From: Pseudomonadota bacterium
Lineage (GTDB): Bacteria > Pseudomonadota > Alphaproteobacteria > Micropepsales > Micropepsaceae
NCBI GenBank assembly: GCA_021808875.1
Contig: JAKBAU010000138.1
Location: forward strand, 1 to 8,848
DNA length: 8,848 nucleotides
Reading direction: 5' to 3'
The translations under genes were made by a program, and so were the position numbers. The first letter of the stretch is position 1, and each line of letters begins with the position of its first letter. A model generated the notes under the pieces. The model saw nothing but the letters and a program-made list of their open reading frames with translations, was not told where the DNA came from and did no database searches. This document shows positions 1 to 7,298 of the stretch, one piece after another.

Positions 1-1
1 C

Positions 2-817
2 CTCACTGCGGCCGATGCTCTGTCCGGCAGGCGCGGCCGCGTCCCTGCGGAGGGCAAGGATGGGGGAGGGGGACCTGCTCCTCAAAGAGAGGAAAGCTGG
101 ATCGAGATCATCAAGACCCTGGTCTATGCGATCCTGATTGCCCTCGTGATACGCAGTTTTGTCATTCAGCCCTTCAACATTCCCTCAGGTTCGATGAAAA
201 GTACGCTTCTCGTGGGCGACTATTTGTTTGTCGAGAAGTACGCCTATGGCTACAGCCGCTATTCCTTCCCGTGGGGCCTTGGACCTCTGGGAGATCTCTG
301 GCATGGCCGGATACTCGCGTCGCCGCCCAAACGCGGTGATGTCGTGGTGTTTCGGTTGCCGAGCGATCCATCGATCGATTACATTAAGCGCGTGATCGGG
401 CTGCCGGGAGATACCGTGCAGATGATCCATGATCGCCTCTACATCAATAACAAGATCGTGTCGCAGAAGAGGGTTTCGGACTTTGTCGAGACCATTGACG
501 GCTATCAGCGCCGTGTACCGCGCTATGAGGAATTCCTGCCGGGGGGCAAGACACATTATATTCTCGACAGCACCCCTGACGGGCCTTACGACAATACCCA
601 ATTGTTCAAGGTTCCCCCAGGCCATTATTTCATGATGGGGGACAACCGCGATAATTCCGACGACAGCCGAGCCGATGTGGGGTACGTTCCGGCGCAAAAC
701 TTGGTGGGTAAGGCGGAACTGATCTTTTTCTCGGTCAATGACAAAGCGAGCTGGTGGCAGGTCTGGAAGTGGCCATGGTCGATCCGCTGGGACCGGCTCT
801 TCACCGTCATTGACTAG
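2..817 (+). CDS. lepB: Signal peptidase I (leader peptidase), 5' end outside window
   Basis: Membrane-bound serine protease that removes signal peptides from exported proteins on the periplasmic face of the inner membrane. The frame is open from base 2, giving 271 visible residues. A hydrophobic segment (visible residues about 34-53, IEIIKTLVYAILIALVIRSF) is the N-terminal anchor. It is followed by the family box IPSGSM with the probable nucleophile Ser at 191-193, then YIKRVIGLPGD with the general-base Lys at 386-388, and the GDNRDNSDDSR box near 640-672. All are in the canonical order (established for S26 peptidases: Ser/Lys dyad). A GTG at 146 would begin inside the anchor, so it is not the real start. 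No ATG, GTG or TTG occurs in frame between base 2 and 146, so the start probably lies upstream. The roughly 30 residues before the anchor are rich in Gly, Arg and Pro and look like a cytoplasmic tail. First visible gene of the lepB-rnc-era-recO cluster. Confidence 0.96.
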   Translation, partial: LTAADALSGRRGRVPAEGKDGGGGPAPQREESWIEIIKTLVYAILIALVIRSFVIQPFNIPSGSMKSTLLVGDYLFVEKYAYGYSRYSFPWGLGPLGDLWHGRILASPPKRGDVVVFRLPSDPSIDYIKRVIGLPGDTVQMIHDRLYINNKIVSQKRVSDFVETIDGYQRRVPRYEEFLPGGKTHYILDSTPDGPYDNTQLFKVPPGHYFMMGDNRDNSDDSRADVGYVPAQNLVGKAELIFFSVNDKASWWQVWKWPWSIRWDRLFTVID

Positions 818-818
818 G

Positions 819-1502
819 GTGCGTAGTGCCGAGCTATCTGCCCTGTCGCCTATGCTAGATCATACCTTTCGTGATACTGCGCTGCTTCGGCAAGCGCTAA
901 CCCATTCGAGTGCTGACGCACAGGCTTCTAATGAACGTCTCGAATTCCTTGGCGATCGGGTCTTGGGACTTATCCTGGCCCAAACCCTATACGAGCGTTA
1001 TCCAAATGATGCCGAGGGACTTTTGGCACTCAAGTTCAATGCTCTGGCCCGCCGCGAGGCCTGCTCCGCCGCCGCGGAAAGTGCCGGCTTGTCCAGCCAT
1101 CTTGTCCTGGCGGCAAGTGAGGTAAAATCCGGTGGTCGGCATAAAGCAGCCATTCTTAGCGGCGCGACTGAAGCAGTGATTGCCGCGATCTACCTCGATG
1201 GTGGCCTTGCGGCAGCACGTCAGTTCGTGATGCGCCATTGGCAAAGCGCCTTCGACGATCTGGGGCGGGACATGCGCGATGCCAAGACGGCATTGCAGGA
1301 ATGGGCCCAGTCGCGACAACATGGTCGCGGTGCGCCGGTCTATCGGGTGGTAAGCCGCGGCGGACCTGATCACGCACCGCAATTTGATGTTGAGGTAACA
1401 ATTGAGGGCCTGCAACCAGCACAGGGACGTGGCGGCTCTAAACGCGAAGCCGAGCAGGCTGCCGCGCGCGCTATGCTGCAACGTTTAGAAATGAGCCTAT
1501 GA
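819..1502 (+). CDS. rnc: Ribonuclease III
   Basis: Double-strand-specific endoribonuclease that processes rRNA precursors and structured mRNAs in the cytoplasm. From the GTG at 819 the protein is 227 aa, against 226 for E. coli. The N-terminal endonuclease domain carries the signature NERLEFLGD (residues 38-46, with metal ligands E42 and D46), then E66, KSGGRHK (103-109) and TEAVIAAIYLDGG with E118. A C-terminal double-stranded-RNA-binding domain begins near KTALQEWAQ and ends in GGSKREAEQAAA. Odd: the usual LAD-x-x-E motif reads LSGATE, so the Asp equivalent to E. coli D114 is Gly115 (codon GGC at 1161-1163). Start choice: GTG 819 is 1 nt after the lepB stop and gives the family length. TTG 810 and ATG 852 are alternatives, and ATG 738 would add 27 low-complexity residues lying in lepB. 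No clear Shine-Dalgarno sequence is seen, so coupling to lepB is likely. Its stop overlaps era as ATGA. Confidence 0.95.
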   Translation: MRSAELSALSPMLDHTFRDTALLRQALTHSSADAQASNERLEFLGDRVLGLILAQTLYERYPNDAEGLLALKFNALARREACSAAAESAGLSSHLVLAASEVKSGGRHKAAILSGATEAVIAAIYLDGGLAAARQFVMRHWQSAFDDLGRDMRDAKTALQEWAQSRQHGRGAPVYRVVSRGGPDHAPQFDVEVTIEGLQPAQGRGGSKREAEQAAARAMLQRLEMSL

Positions 1503-2428
1503 GCAACGATTTAGGCACCCGCGCGGGTTTTGTCGCGGTTATCGGTGCGCCCAATGCAGGAAAGTCGACGCTGGTGAATGCCCTTGTGGGTAGCAAGGTC
1601 TCGATCGTCAGCCATAAAGTTCAGACCACCCGGATGCCGGTGCGCGGGGTGGCGATGCGTGGTAACACTCAGCTTGTTCTGGTCGATACACCTGGCATTT
1701 TCTCGCCGCGTCGCCGTCTGGACCGGGCTATGGTCAAGTCGGCCTGGTCCGGGGTCGCAGACGCCGACTGCGTTGTGGTCATTGTTGATGCCACCGATCT
1801 TGTTGCCCATCCCGAGGGCATGGCGGCGCGTGATACGGCAAATATTCTGTCAGAGCTCAAGAGCCCAGCAACGAAGGCGGCGCTAGCATTGAACAAGATT
1901 GACACGATGAAGCGTGCCGATCTTCTACCTCTCATCCAGCGCCTTGCGCCACCGGGACGGTTTGCGCAGGTGTTTATGATCAGCGCTCTGACGGGTGATG
2001 GCTTGGAAGAGCTCGCCGCATGGTGCGCCGAACAGATGCCCCCGGGTCCACTTCTGTATCCACCAGATCAGGCCGCCGATATACCTCTTCGCCTCCTGGC
2101 CTCGGAAATTACCCGCGAAAAGCTCTATTTGCGGCTCCACGACGAGTTGCCCTATGCCGCCAGCGTCGAGTCCGAAAAGTGGGAGGAAAAGAAGGACGGA
2201 TCAGTTCGCATTCATCAGGTCATCTACGTGCAGCGTGCGGGGCAAAAGGCGATCGTCCTTGGTAAGGGTGGTCAAACCATCAAAGTCATTGGGGAAGCAG
2301 CCCGTCGCGAATTGGAACACTTGCTTGAGCGCAGAGTTCACCTCTTCCTGTTCGTCAAAGTGCGCGAGAACTGGGCAGAGAGCCGCGAGCATTATCGCGA
2401 ACTTGGCCTGGAGTTTCCGGAGGAATGA
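1499..2428 (+). CDS. era: GTPase Era, 30S ribosome assembly
   Basis: Small essential GTPase which in known bacteria binds the 3' end of 16S rRNA and helps mature the 30S subunit. It is 309 aa, close to the family length of about 300. The G domain shows the P-loop GAPNAGKST (residues 16-24), a switch region with QTTR (42-45), DTPG (63-66) and NKID (132-135), followed by a G5-like ISALTGDG. The C-terminal KH domain has GKGGQTIKVIG (255-265) followed by a helical stretch and the FLFVKVRENW strand typical of Era. The ATG at 1499 shares ATGA with the rnc stop; only weak purine-rich sequence precedes it, which fits translational coupling. The rnc-era pairing is widely conserved in bacteria and joins rRNA cleavage with subunit assembly. 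No missing motif or unusual feature. Confidence 0.97.
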   Translation: MSNDLGTRAGFVAVIGAPNAGKSTLVNALVGSKVSIVSHKVQTTRMPVRGVAMRGNTQLVLVDTPGIFSPRRRLDRAMVKSAWSGVADADCVVVIVDATDLVAHPEGMAARDTANILSELKSPATKAALALNKIDTMKRADLLPLIQRLAPPGRFAQVFMISALTGDGLEELAAWCAEQMPPGPLLYPPDQAADIPLRLLASEITREKLYLRLHDELPYAASVESEKWEEKKDGSVRIHQVIYVQRAGQKAIVLGKGGQTIKVIGEAARRELEHLLERRVHLFLFVKVRENWAESREHYRELGLEFPEE

Positions 2429-2431
2429 TTG
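2418..2431 (+). promoter_or_regulatory. Ribosome binding site deciding the TTG start of recO
   Basis: GGAGG at 2419-2423 lies within the last era codons, 5 nt before the TTG at 2429-2431. An ATG at 2425 is in another frame and too close to the purine run. Together with the MEW-x-DE protein start common to alphaproteobacterial RecO, this supports TTG as the initiation codon. Confidence 0.7.
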
Positions 2432-3166
2432 GAGTGGGCTGACGAAGCGGTGGTCCTGGGGATGCGTGCGCATGGCGAGCATGCCGTGGTGCTCGATGTT
2501 CTCACCCGCTCTCATGGTCGCCATGCGGGACTCGTTCGTGGCGGTGCATCCCGCAAGGTAAGGGCAGACCTGCAACCAGGCAATTCGTTGCACGTGGTGT
2601 GGCGGGCGCGCCTCGAGGAGCATCTGGGAAGTTTTGCCGCCGAACCGATAAGGGTCCGCTCTGGGGCGTTGATAGAGGTCCGAGAGCGGCTTGTCGGTCT
2701 CAATGCCTTCACTGCCATGGCACATTCCGCCCTTCCTGAGCGCGAACCACATGAGGGGGTCTTTGAAGCTGGATTGGTGCTACTCGATGCCATGATTGCG
2801 GCCGATTTCATCGACTGGATGGCTCTTTACGTGCGTTGGGAGATAGGGTTGCTCACGGAGCTGGGCTTCGGACTTGATCTGAGCTGCTGCGCCGCTACCG
2901 GAGTGAGCGAGGATCTCACACATGTCTCGCCCAAAAGCGGCCGGGCGGTGTCAGCCGCCGCCGCTGCGCCCTATCGTGATCGTCTGTTGAAGTTGCCCGC
3001 TTTTCTGCTCGGCGCCCAAAATGCCTTAAGCGCGGGGGATGTTCAGGCCGGGCTCGCTCTCACCGAGCATTTTCTCGTCCACCGGGTGTTTTATCCCCAT
3101 GGCCAGGAAGTGCCGGGCGCGCGATTGCAGCTGCAGGAACTCGTCACCCGGCTCGACAGTGTCTAG
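2429..3166 (+). CDS. recO: DNA repair protein RecO
   Basis: Recombination mediator of the RecFOR pathway: with RecR it loads RecA on SSB-coated single-stranded DNA and can anneal strands. It is 245 aa, typical for the family. The N-terminal OB-fold region begins MEWADEAVVLGMRAHGE and contains LTRSHGRHAGLVRGG and SRKVRADLQPGN (residues 41-52), both characteristic of RecO. The C-terminal helical part includes ELGFGLDL and HVSPKSGRAVS, the usual alphaproteobacterial pattern. Only two cysteines are seen (C153-C154), so the four-cysteine zinc site known from some RecO proteins is absent. It starts with TTG directly after the era stop codon, behind a good GGAGG site, so it is probably co-transcribed with lepB-rnc-era. 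The stop is TAG at 3164. Confidence 0.93.
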   Translation: MEWADEAVVLGMRAHGEHAVVLDVLTRSHGRHAGLVRGGASRKVRADLQPGNSLHVVWRARLEEHLGSFAAEPIRVRSGALIEVRERLVGLNAFTAMAHSALPEREPHEGVFEAGLVLLDAMIAADFIDWMALYVRWEIGLLTELGFGLDLSCCAATGVSEDLTHVSPKSGRAVSAAAAAPYRDRLLKLPAFLLGAQNALSAGDVQAGLALTEHFLVHRVFYPHGQEVPGARLQLQELVTRLDSV

Positions 3167-3307
3167 ATAAGCCCCAAGGCTTGGGCGTGCTTTTGAGGAG
3201 GACTGGGGCCCACTGATCCTCCGTCAGCGTCCCGCAATCTCTTCCCATTGCCATGGCGGCACGTTACCGATACTGCCAAGAGCTCCGACTCAAAACCAAG
3301 ACATCCG
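3167..3307 (+). other. Intergenic region recO-parC, with possible weak terminator and hairpin
   Basis: The only sizeable gap on the left side (141 nt). It contains the terminator-like hairpin listed separately. It also has a second inverted repeat, GGAGGA at 3197-3202 with TCCTCC at 3217-3222 (6-bp stem, 14-nt loop, no T-run). A loose promoter-like pair (TTGCCA at 3248 and TACTGC at 3271, 17-nt spacing) exists but is too degenerate to call. The frame of parC stays open back to a TTG at 3248, but the sequence there does not resemble the family. No RNA gene is evident. Confidence 0.5.
3169..3194 (+). terminator. Possible weak intrinsic terminator after recO
   Basis: AAGC (3169-3172) pairs with GCTT (3189-3192), and CCCAA (3173-3177) pairs with TTGGG (3181-3185) around a GGC loop. 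A 3-nt bulge (CGT, 3186-3188) lies on the right side. Four T residues (3191-3194) end the element, two of which take part in the stem. It begins 3 bases after the recO stop. The stem is interrupted and the T-run is short, so termination may be partial and parC may still be read through from the operon. Confidence 0.35.
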
Positions 3308-5545
3308 ATGACAGACCAAATCGAAGACATTCGTCCAGAACCCTTGGCGCAAGCGCTGTCCGAGCGGTATCTGGCCTACGCCTTGTCTACCATAACCCAG
3401 CGCGCCCTGCCGGACGCACGGGATGGGCTGAAGCCGGTACACCGCCGTCTGCTGCACGCGATGCGCGAGCTGGGATTGCGCCCGGATACAGGATTTAAAA
3501 AATGCGCACGGGTGGTTGGCGATGTCATCGGCAAGTTTCATCCGCATGGTGACCAGGCAGTTTATGACGCCCTGGTGCGCCTGGCGCAGGACTTTGCGGT
3601 GCGCTATCCCCTGGTCGAAGGGCAGGGCAATTTCGGTAACGTCGATGGCGATAATCCAGCCGCCATGCGCTACACCGAAAGCCGTCTGACGGAACTCGCG
3701 CAGGCGCTGCTTGAAGGGCTCGATGAGGACGCGGTCGACTTCCGGCCCACCTATGACGGCGAGGACCGTGAACCGGTTGTGTTGCCAGCAGCATTTCCAA
3801 ACCTCCTCGCCAATGGGTCAAACGGCATAGCCGTGGGCATGGCGACGTCGATCCCGCCACACAACCTCGGAGAATTGTGTGCTGCAGTCGAGGCCCTGAT
3901 CCGTACGCCCGGCCTGCGCGATGATAGCTTGCTCAAATATGTCAAGGGACCAGATTTTCCCACCGGCGGTATTATTGCGGATGATCCGGCGAGCATTGTC
4001 GAGGCCTATCGCACGGGCCGGGGTGCCTTTCGCGTACGTGCCCGCTGGTGGCGCGAAGAAGGAGCACGCGGCAGCTATCAGATTGTGGTCGATCAGATTC
4101 CCTATCAGGTGCAAAAGGCCAAGTTGATAGAGCGGATCGCCGAGTTGATCGAACAAAAGAAGCTGCCGCTTCTCGATGATGTTCGAGATGAATCGGCAGA
4201 GGACATCCGTATTGTCCTTGTGCCCAAGTCACGCACGGTTGAGCCTGAAATCCTAATGGAGCAGCTGTTTCGGCAATCTGACCTTGAGAGCCGGATTCCG
4301 CTTAACATGAATGTCTTGGATAATGGGCTGGTCCCCCGTGTGATGAGTCTGAAGGATACACTGCAGGCGTTCATCAATCATCGTCGCGTAGTGCTGGAGC
4401 GACGTACTGCACACCGTCTTGAAAAAATTGCCGCACGCATCGACCTTCTCGAAGGCTACCTGGTTGTCTATTTGGATCTCGACAAGGTGATCCACATCAT
4501 TCGCAACGAAGACGAACCCAAGCCTAAACTGATCAAAGCGTTCAAACTTACTGAGACCCAAGCCGAGGCAATTCTCAACATGCGTCTGCGCTCGTTGCGC
4601 AAGCTTGAAGAAATGGAAATTCGTCGCGAGCATACTGCCCTCACTGAGGAGAGGAAGGATTTGACAAGGCTGGCGGGCTCCGACGCCCTCAAGTCCGACC
4701 GTCTGGTTGAGGAAATTCGCGCGATCGACGCTAAATTCGGACAGAAGACGAAGCTCGGAAAGCGCCGGACCCAATTTGTCAAAGCCTCGGATCTGGCGGC
4801 AATCCAGGCGGTGGCCGAAGAAGTTGTTGCTCTTGAAACGGCAGTCGAACGCGAGCCGATAACCGTCGTGTGCTCACAGAAAGGCTGGCTGCGGGCGCTC
4901 AAAGGCCATCAGGAACAGAGTGATGCGGTAAAATATCGTGAGGGAGATCGCGGACGATTCTGGATTCATGCCGAAACCACCGACAGTCTGGTGCTCTTTG
5001 CCACAGATGGTCGCTTCTTTACGTTCGATTGTGCCAAACTTCCCGGCGGACGGGGTAATGGTGAGCCAATCCGGAGTTTCATTGATCTTCCACCCGAGGC
5101 CGACCTTGTTGCCATGTTTGTCCATGCACCCGGGCGTAAATTGCTGCTTGCCCAGACGTCCGGGCACGGTTTCATCACCTCAGAGGATGAGGTCGTCGCG
5201 ATGCGACGTTCAGGCAAACAGGTAATGAATATACCGGTAGATCAGGAGGCGGTTGTCTGCCGGGCGGTAGAAGGAGATAGTGTTGCAGTCGTCGGCGAAA
5301 ATCGCAAATTGCTGATATTCCCTCTCAGCGAGGTACCTGAAATGGCCAAAGGCCGTGGGGTTCTGTTACAGCGTTACCGCGATGGGGGACTGATTGATGC
5401 TACCACGTTCGTCCTGAAGACAGGACTTAAGGACCAGAACAATCGCAACTGGAGTGCGGCTGAACTCAAGGATTGGCGCGGACAGCGCGCTCAGGCGGGA
5501 CGCCTGCCGCCCAAGGGTTTTGCCAAAAGTGGTAAATTTGCCTGA
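3308..5545 (+). CDS. parC: DNA topoisomerase IV subunit A
   Basis: Type IIA topoisomerase subunit that, with ParE, unlinks daughter chromosomes and relaxes supercoils. From the ATG at 3308 it has 745 aa. The breakage-reunion domain starts [14 protein letters not shown] and contains [26 protein letters not shown] (71-82), [12 protein letters not shown] and [11 protein letters not shown], with active-site Tyr122. Further on are the [15 protein letters not shown] segment, the coiled-coil region around [10 protein letters not shown] and [17 protein letters not shown], and a C-terminal domain with [11 protein letters not shown]. The ending [16 protein letters not shown] is typical of alphaproteobacterial ParC. 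The GyrA box is not seen, and the sequence follows ParC rather than GyrA. Odd: position 83, the quinolone-contact Ser of E. coli ParC (S80), is Gln (CAG at 3554); Asp87 takes the place of Glu84. Start: a TTG at 3248 would add 20 residues unlike the family. Neither start has a good Shine-Dalgarno sequence. Confidence 0.95.
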   Translation: MTDQIEDIRPEPLAQALSERYLAYALSTITQRALPDARDGLKPVHRRLLHAMRELGLRPDTGFKKCARVVGDVIGKFHPHGDQAVYDALVRLAQDFAVRYPLVEGQGNFGNVDGDNPAAMRYTESRLTELAQALLEGLDEDAVDFRPTYDGEDREPVVLPAAFPNLLANGSNGIAVGMATSIPPHNLGELCAAVEALIRTPGLRDDSLLKYVKGPDFPTGGIIADDPASIVEAYRTGRGAFRVRARWWREEGARGSYQIVVDQIPYQVQKAKLIERIAELIEQKKLPLLDDVRDESAEDIRIVLVPKSRTVEPEILMEQLFRQSDLESRIPLNMNVLDNGLVPRVMSLKDTLQAFINHRRVVLERRTAHRLEKIAARIDLLEGYLVVYLDLDKVIHIIRNEDEPKPKLIKAFKLTETQAEAILNMRLRSLRKLEEMEIRREHTALTEERKDLTRLAGSDALKSDRLVEEIRAIDAKFGQKTKLGKRRTQFVKASDLAAIQAVAEEVVALETAVEREPITVVCSQKGWLRALKGHQEQSDAVKYREGDRGRFWIHAETTDSLVLFATDGRFFTFDCAKLPGGRGNGEPIRSFIDLPPEADLVAMFVHAPGRKLLLAQTSGHGFITSEDEVVAMRRSGKQVMNIPVDQEAVVCRAVEGDSVAVVGENRKLLIFPLSEVPEMAKGRGVLLQRYRDGGLIDATTFVLKTGLKDQNNRNWSAAELKDWRGQRAQAGRLPPKGFAKSGKFA

Positions 5546-5590
5546 TTTCCCGTCCAAGCATGTTGGCGCTCCGTCAGCGGTGGTACGTGC

Positions 5591-7237
5591 TTATGCGGGG
5601 GGCAGAACACGGTCTAAAATGGTGCGTTCGTCTAGACTCTGGCCGCTTGCTCCATAGGTCGCGCCCGGCACAGCAAGTCGCGTGGCACAGAAGCCATCAG
5701 CGATCGCAGGAGGAGCATGACGCACCAGCAGTGAAGCCTGAAGCGCAAGCGCCATCTGTTCCACCAGATGGCGCGCCTGGGTTTCCGCTGGCGGTTGAAC
5801 GAGGCGGTCCTTGAGACTGTCGAGGGTTGCGTCGAGCTTACGGTCGGCGCCCCTGCTGATCTCCAGTTCATCAAGAAAGGCAACCACGCTCTCTGGTTCG
5901 CGTATCATCGCGCGCAGGACGTCCAGACAGATGACATTGCCAGAGCCTTCCCATATGGAATTTAGGGGGGATTGGCGGAACAGGCGCGGCATTATGCTTT
6001 CCTCGACGTATCCCGCGCCGCCATGGGTCTCCATCGCCTCATAGACAAAGTTCACCACACGTTTGTTGAGCCAGTATTTGCCTATGGGTGTCGCAATCCG
6101 CATGAAGCGCGCCTCCGCCTCATTGCTGGGGTTTGCGTCAAAACTTTGCGCTAGGCGAAAGACAAGGGTGGTTGCCGCTTCGGATTCGATGGCCATGTCT
6201 GCAAGTACCGCGCGCATCAAGGGCTGATCGATCAAGCTTCGTTGAAATGCCCGGCGATGGCGCGTATGCCAAACGGCGTTGGCAAGCGCCTGGCGCATGA
6301 AGGCTGCAGGGGCGATCGCACAATCCAGGCGCGTGTGTTGAACCATTTCGATAATGGTTCGCACGCCACGGCCTTCCTCACCGATGCGCTGGGCAAAAGC
6401 GCCATGGTATTCGATTTCAGAGGAGGCATTGGCCCGGTCGCCGAGCTTGTCCTTGAGGCGCATGAGGTGGATGGCGTTGCGGCTACCATCCGGACGCCAG
6501 CGTGGGACAAGAAAGCAGGTCAGTCCGCCCTTAGCGTAGGCGAGCGTTAGGAAAGCATCACTCATCGGGGCGGAGCAGAACCATTTGTGTCCGACGAGGG
6601 TGTAACTATCGTCGCTCTGGCGGTGAGCCTTGGTTGAGTTGGCCCGCACATCCGAGCCGCCCTGCTTTTCGGTCATCGCCATGCCGATTGTGACTGCCGA
6701 CTTCTGCGTGGCGGGGCAGGAATTGCTGTCGTAACCGGCTGACATGATTTTGGGCAGCCATTGAGCGGCGACGGTCGGCTCCTGCGTGAGTGCGGCCGGT
6801 GCTGCATAGGTCATTGTCATGGGGCAACACACACCTGGTTCACCCTGGGACATTAGAAATTCAAGGGCGGCGTGAAGCACATGCCCATGAGCCTCACCAC
6901 GCCAGGGGGCAGCGGCAACTCCGGATTCAAGGCCGAGGGCCATAAGCGCGTGATAGGCGGGATGAAACTCGACTTCATCGAGGCGTTGGCCGAAGCGATC
7001 GAAGCTCTGCAGCTGCGGTGGATTGCGATTGGCCTGGATCGCCCAGGCTATGGTTTGGGCTGACCCAACACGCTGGCCGAAATCGCTAAGGCGGGAATGG
7101 TACTGCCCAGCGCCAGCCCGCAGGACCGCCTCGCGCAGAGCAAGATCACTGGTGAAGAGGTCGATATCCTCAAATGGCGGCGGCTGATTTGTGACATCAT
7201 GGGTTTCGAGCAGGCTTTGTGGTCGCAAGGCTGACAT
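5591..7237 (-). CDS. AidB-type acyl-CoA dehydrogenase family flavoprotein
   Basis: FAD-binding protein of the acyl-CoA dehydrogenase superfamily, closest by motif to E. coli AidB, an alkylation-response protein that binds DNA and shows weak isovaleryl-CoA dehydrogenase activity. It is 548 aa (E. coli AidB is 541). Matches in AidB order: N-terminal THDVTNQPPPF, NPPQLQSFDRFGQRLDEVEF, CPMTMTYAAPA, MTEKQGGSDV (188-197, flavin side), GHKWFCSAPMSDA, RLKDKLGDRANASSEIEY, THGGAGYVEESIMPRLFR and NSIWEGSGNVICLDVLR. The last carries E430, aligned with the putative catalytic base of AidB (E425). The ATG at 7237 has GGAG at 7246-7249, 8 nt ahead. The GTG at 7261 overlaps the likely -10 box, so it is less likely. 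Convergent with parC (45-nt gap) and divergent from the MFS gene. The true role (DNA protection or acyl-CoA oxidation) cannot be told from sequence; no ada or alkB gene lies nearby in the window. Confidence 0.92.
   Translation of the reverse strand: MSALRPQSLLETHDVTNQPPPFEDIDLFTSDLALREAVLRAGAGQYHSRLSDFGQRVGSAQTIAWAIQANRNPPQLQSFDRFGQRLDEVEFHPAYHALMALGLESGVAAAPWRGEAHGHVLHAALEFLMSQGEPGVCCPMTMTYAAPAALTQEPTVAAQWLPKIMSAGYDSNSCPATQKSAVTIGMAMTEKQGGSDVRANSTKAHRQSDDSYTLVGHKWFCSAPMSDAFLTLAYAKGGLTCFLVPRWRPDGSRNAIHLMRLKDKLGDRANASSEIEYHGAFAQRIGEEGRGVRTIIEMVQHTRLDCAIAPAAFMRQALANAVWHTRHRRAFQRSLIDQPLMRAVLADMAIESEAATTLVFRLAQSFDANPSNEAEARFMRIATPIGKYWLNKRVVNFVYEAMETHGGAGYVEESIMPRLFRQSPLNSIWEGSGNVICLDVLRAMIREPESVVAFLDELEISRGADRKLDATLDSLKDRLVQPPAETQARHLVEQMALALQASLLVRHAPPAIADGFCATRLAVPGATYGASGQSLDERTILDRVLPPA
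5749..5774. repeat. Perfect 10-bp inverted repeat inside the aidB-like gene
   Basis: GCGCCATCTG (5749-5758) and CAGATGGCGC (5765-5774) are exact reverse complements separated by TTCCAC. In the minus-strand mRNA this would form a strong hairpin in codons about 489-497 (protein segment RHLVEQMAL). No T-run follows on either strand, so it is not a standard terminator. Confidence 0.6.
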
Positions 7238-7243
7238 TGATCG

Positions 7244-7250
7244 CTCTCCC
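7244..7250 (-). promoter_or_regulatory. Ribosome binding site of the aidB-like gene
   Basis: Read on the minus strand, GGGAGAG precedes the ATG at 7237 by 6 nt (8 nt from the GGAG core). It is one of the best Shine-Dalgarno sequences in the window and fixes the start at 7237 rather than the GTG at 7261. Confidence 0.65.
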
Positions 7251-7259
7251 GAGTTCGCC

Positions 7260-7288
7260 ACTATAAGACGCCAAAAGCACTTTTCCGA
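7260..7288 (-). promoter_or_regulatory. Probable promoter of the aidB-like gene
   Basis: On the minus strand a good -10 box, TATAGT, lies at 7265-7260. The expected -35 position (about 7288-7283, TCGGAA) is poor, which would suit a regulated promoter. Transcription would begin near 7253 and leave a leader of about 16 nt before the ATG at 7237, just enough for the GGGAGAG site. The -35 region lies inside the palindrome at 7274-7298. Confidence 0.4.
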
Positions 7289-7298
7289 TAAGTGTTTT
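7274..7298. promoter_or_regulatory. Operator-like near-palindrome between divergent genes
   Basis: CACTT (7278-7282) and AAGTG (7290-7294) are exact inverted arms around TTCCGAT. The symmetry extends outward as AAA versus TTT with one G/T mismatch (7277/7295). As DNA it resembles a dimeric regulator site of about 25 bp; as RNA it is a weak A/U-rich hairpin. It covers the -35 and spacer region of the probable aidB-like promoter, so binding would be expected to repress that gene and perhaps also affect the MFS gene, whose start is 40 nt to the right. It does not match an operator that I recognise. Confidence 0.45.

Noticed and set aside
1..150. Separate gene end (for example acpS) in the first bases
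   Set aside because: The other two plus frames give no recognisable acpS-like C-terminus; the lepB frame itself is open throughout.
738..818. Longer rnc beginning at ATG 738, overlapping lepB by about 80 bp
   Set aside because: The extra residues are Gly/Ser/Arg-rich, come from the conserved lepB C-terminus read in another frame, and make RNase III longer than the family; GTG 819 gives the normal length.
987..1481. 164-codon open frame antisense to rnc
   Set aside because: Lies wholly opposite a conserved gene, has no recognisable motif or ribosome site, and fits a GC-rich shadow frame.
2201..2752. 183-codon open frame antisense across the era-recO junction
   Set aside because: Opposes two conserved genes; its composition and lack of motifs indicate a shadow frame.
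3248..3307. parC starting at TTG 3248
   Set aside because: The added 20 residues do not resemble ParC N-termini, there is no ribosome site, and ATG 3308 matches the usual MTD...[12 protein letters not shown] start.
4253..4774. 173-codon open frame antisense to parC
   Set aside because: Mirrors the conserved breakage-reunion and coiled-coil region of parC; no independent evidence for a gene.
5546..5590. Bidirectional terminator between parC and the aidB-like gene
   Set aside because: Only a 4-bp stem (CGCT/AGCG) is visible, with no T-run on either strand.
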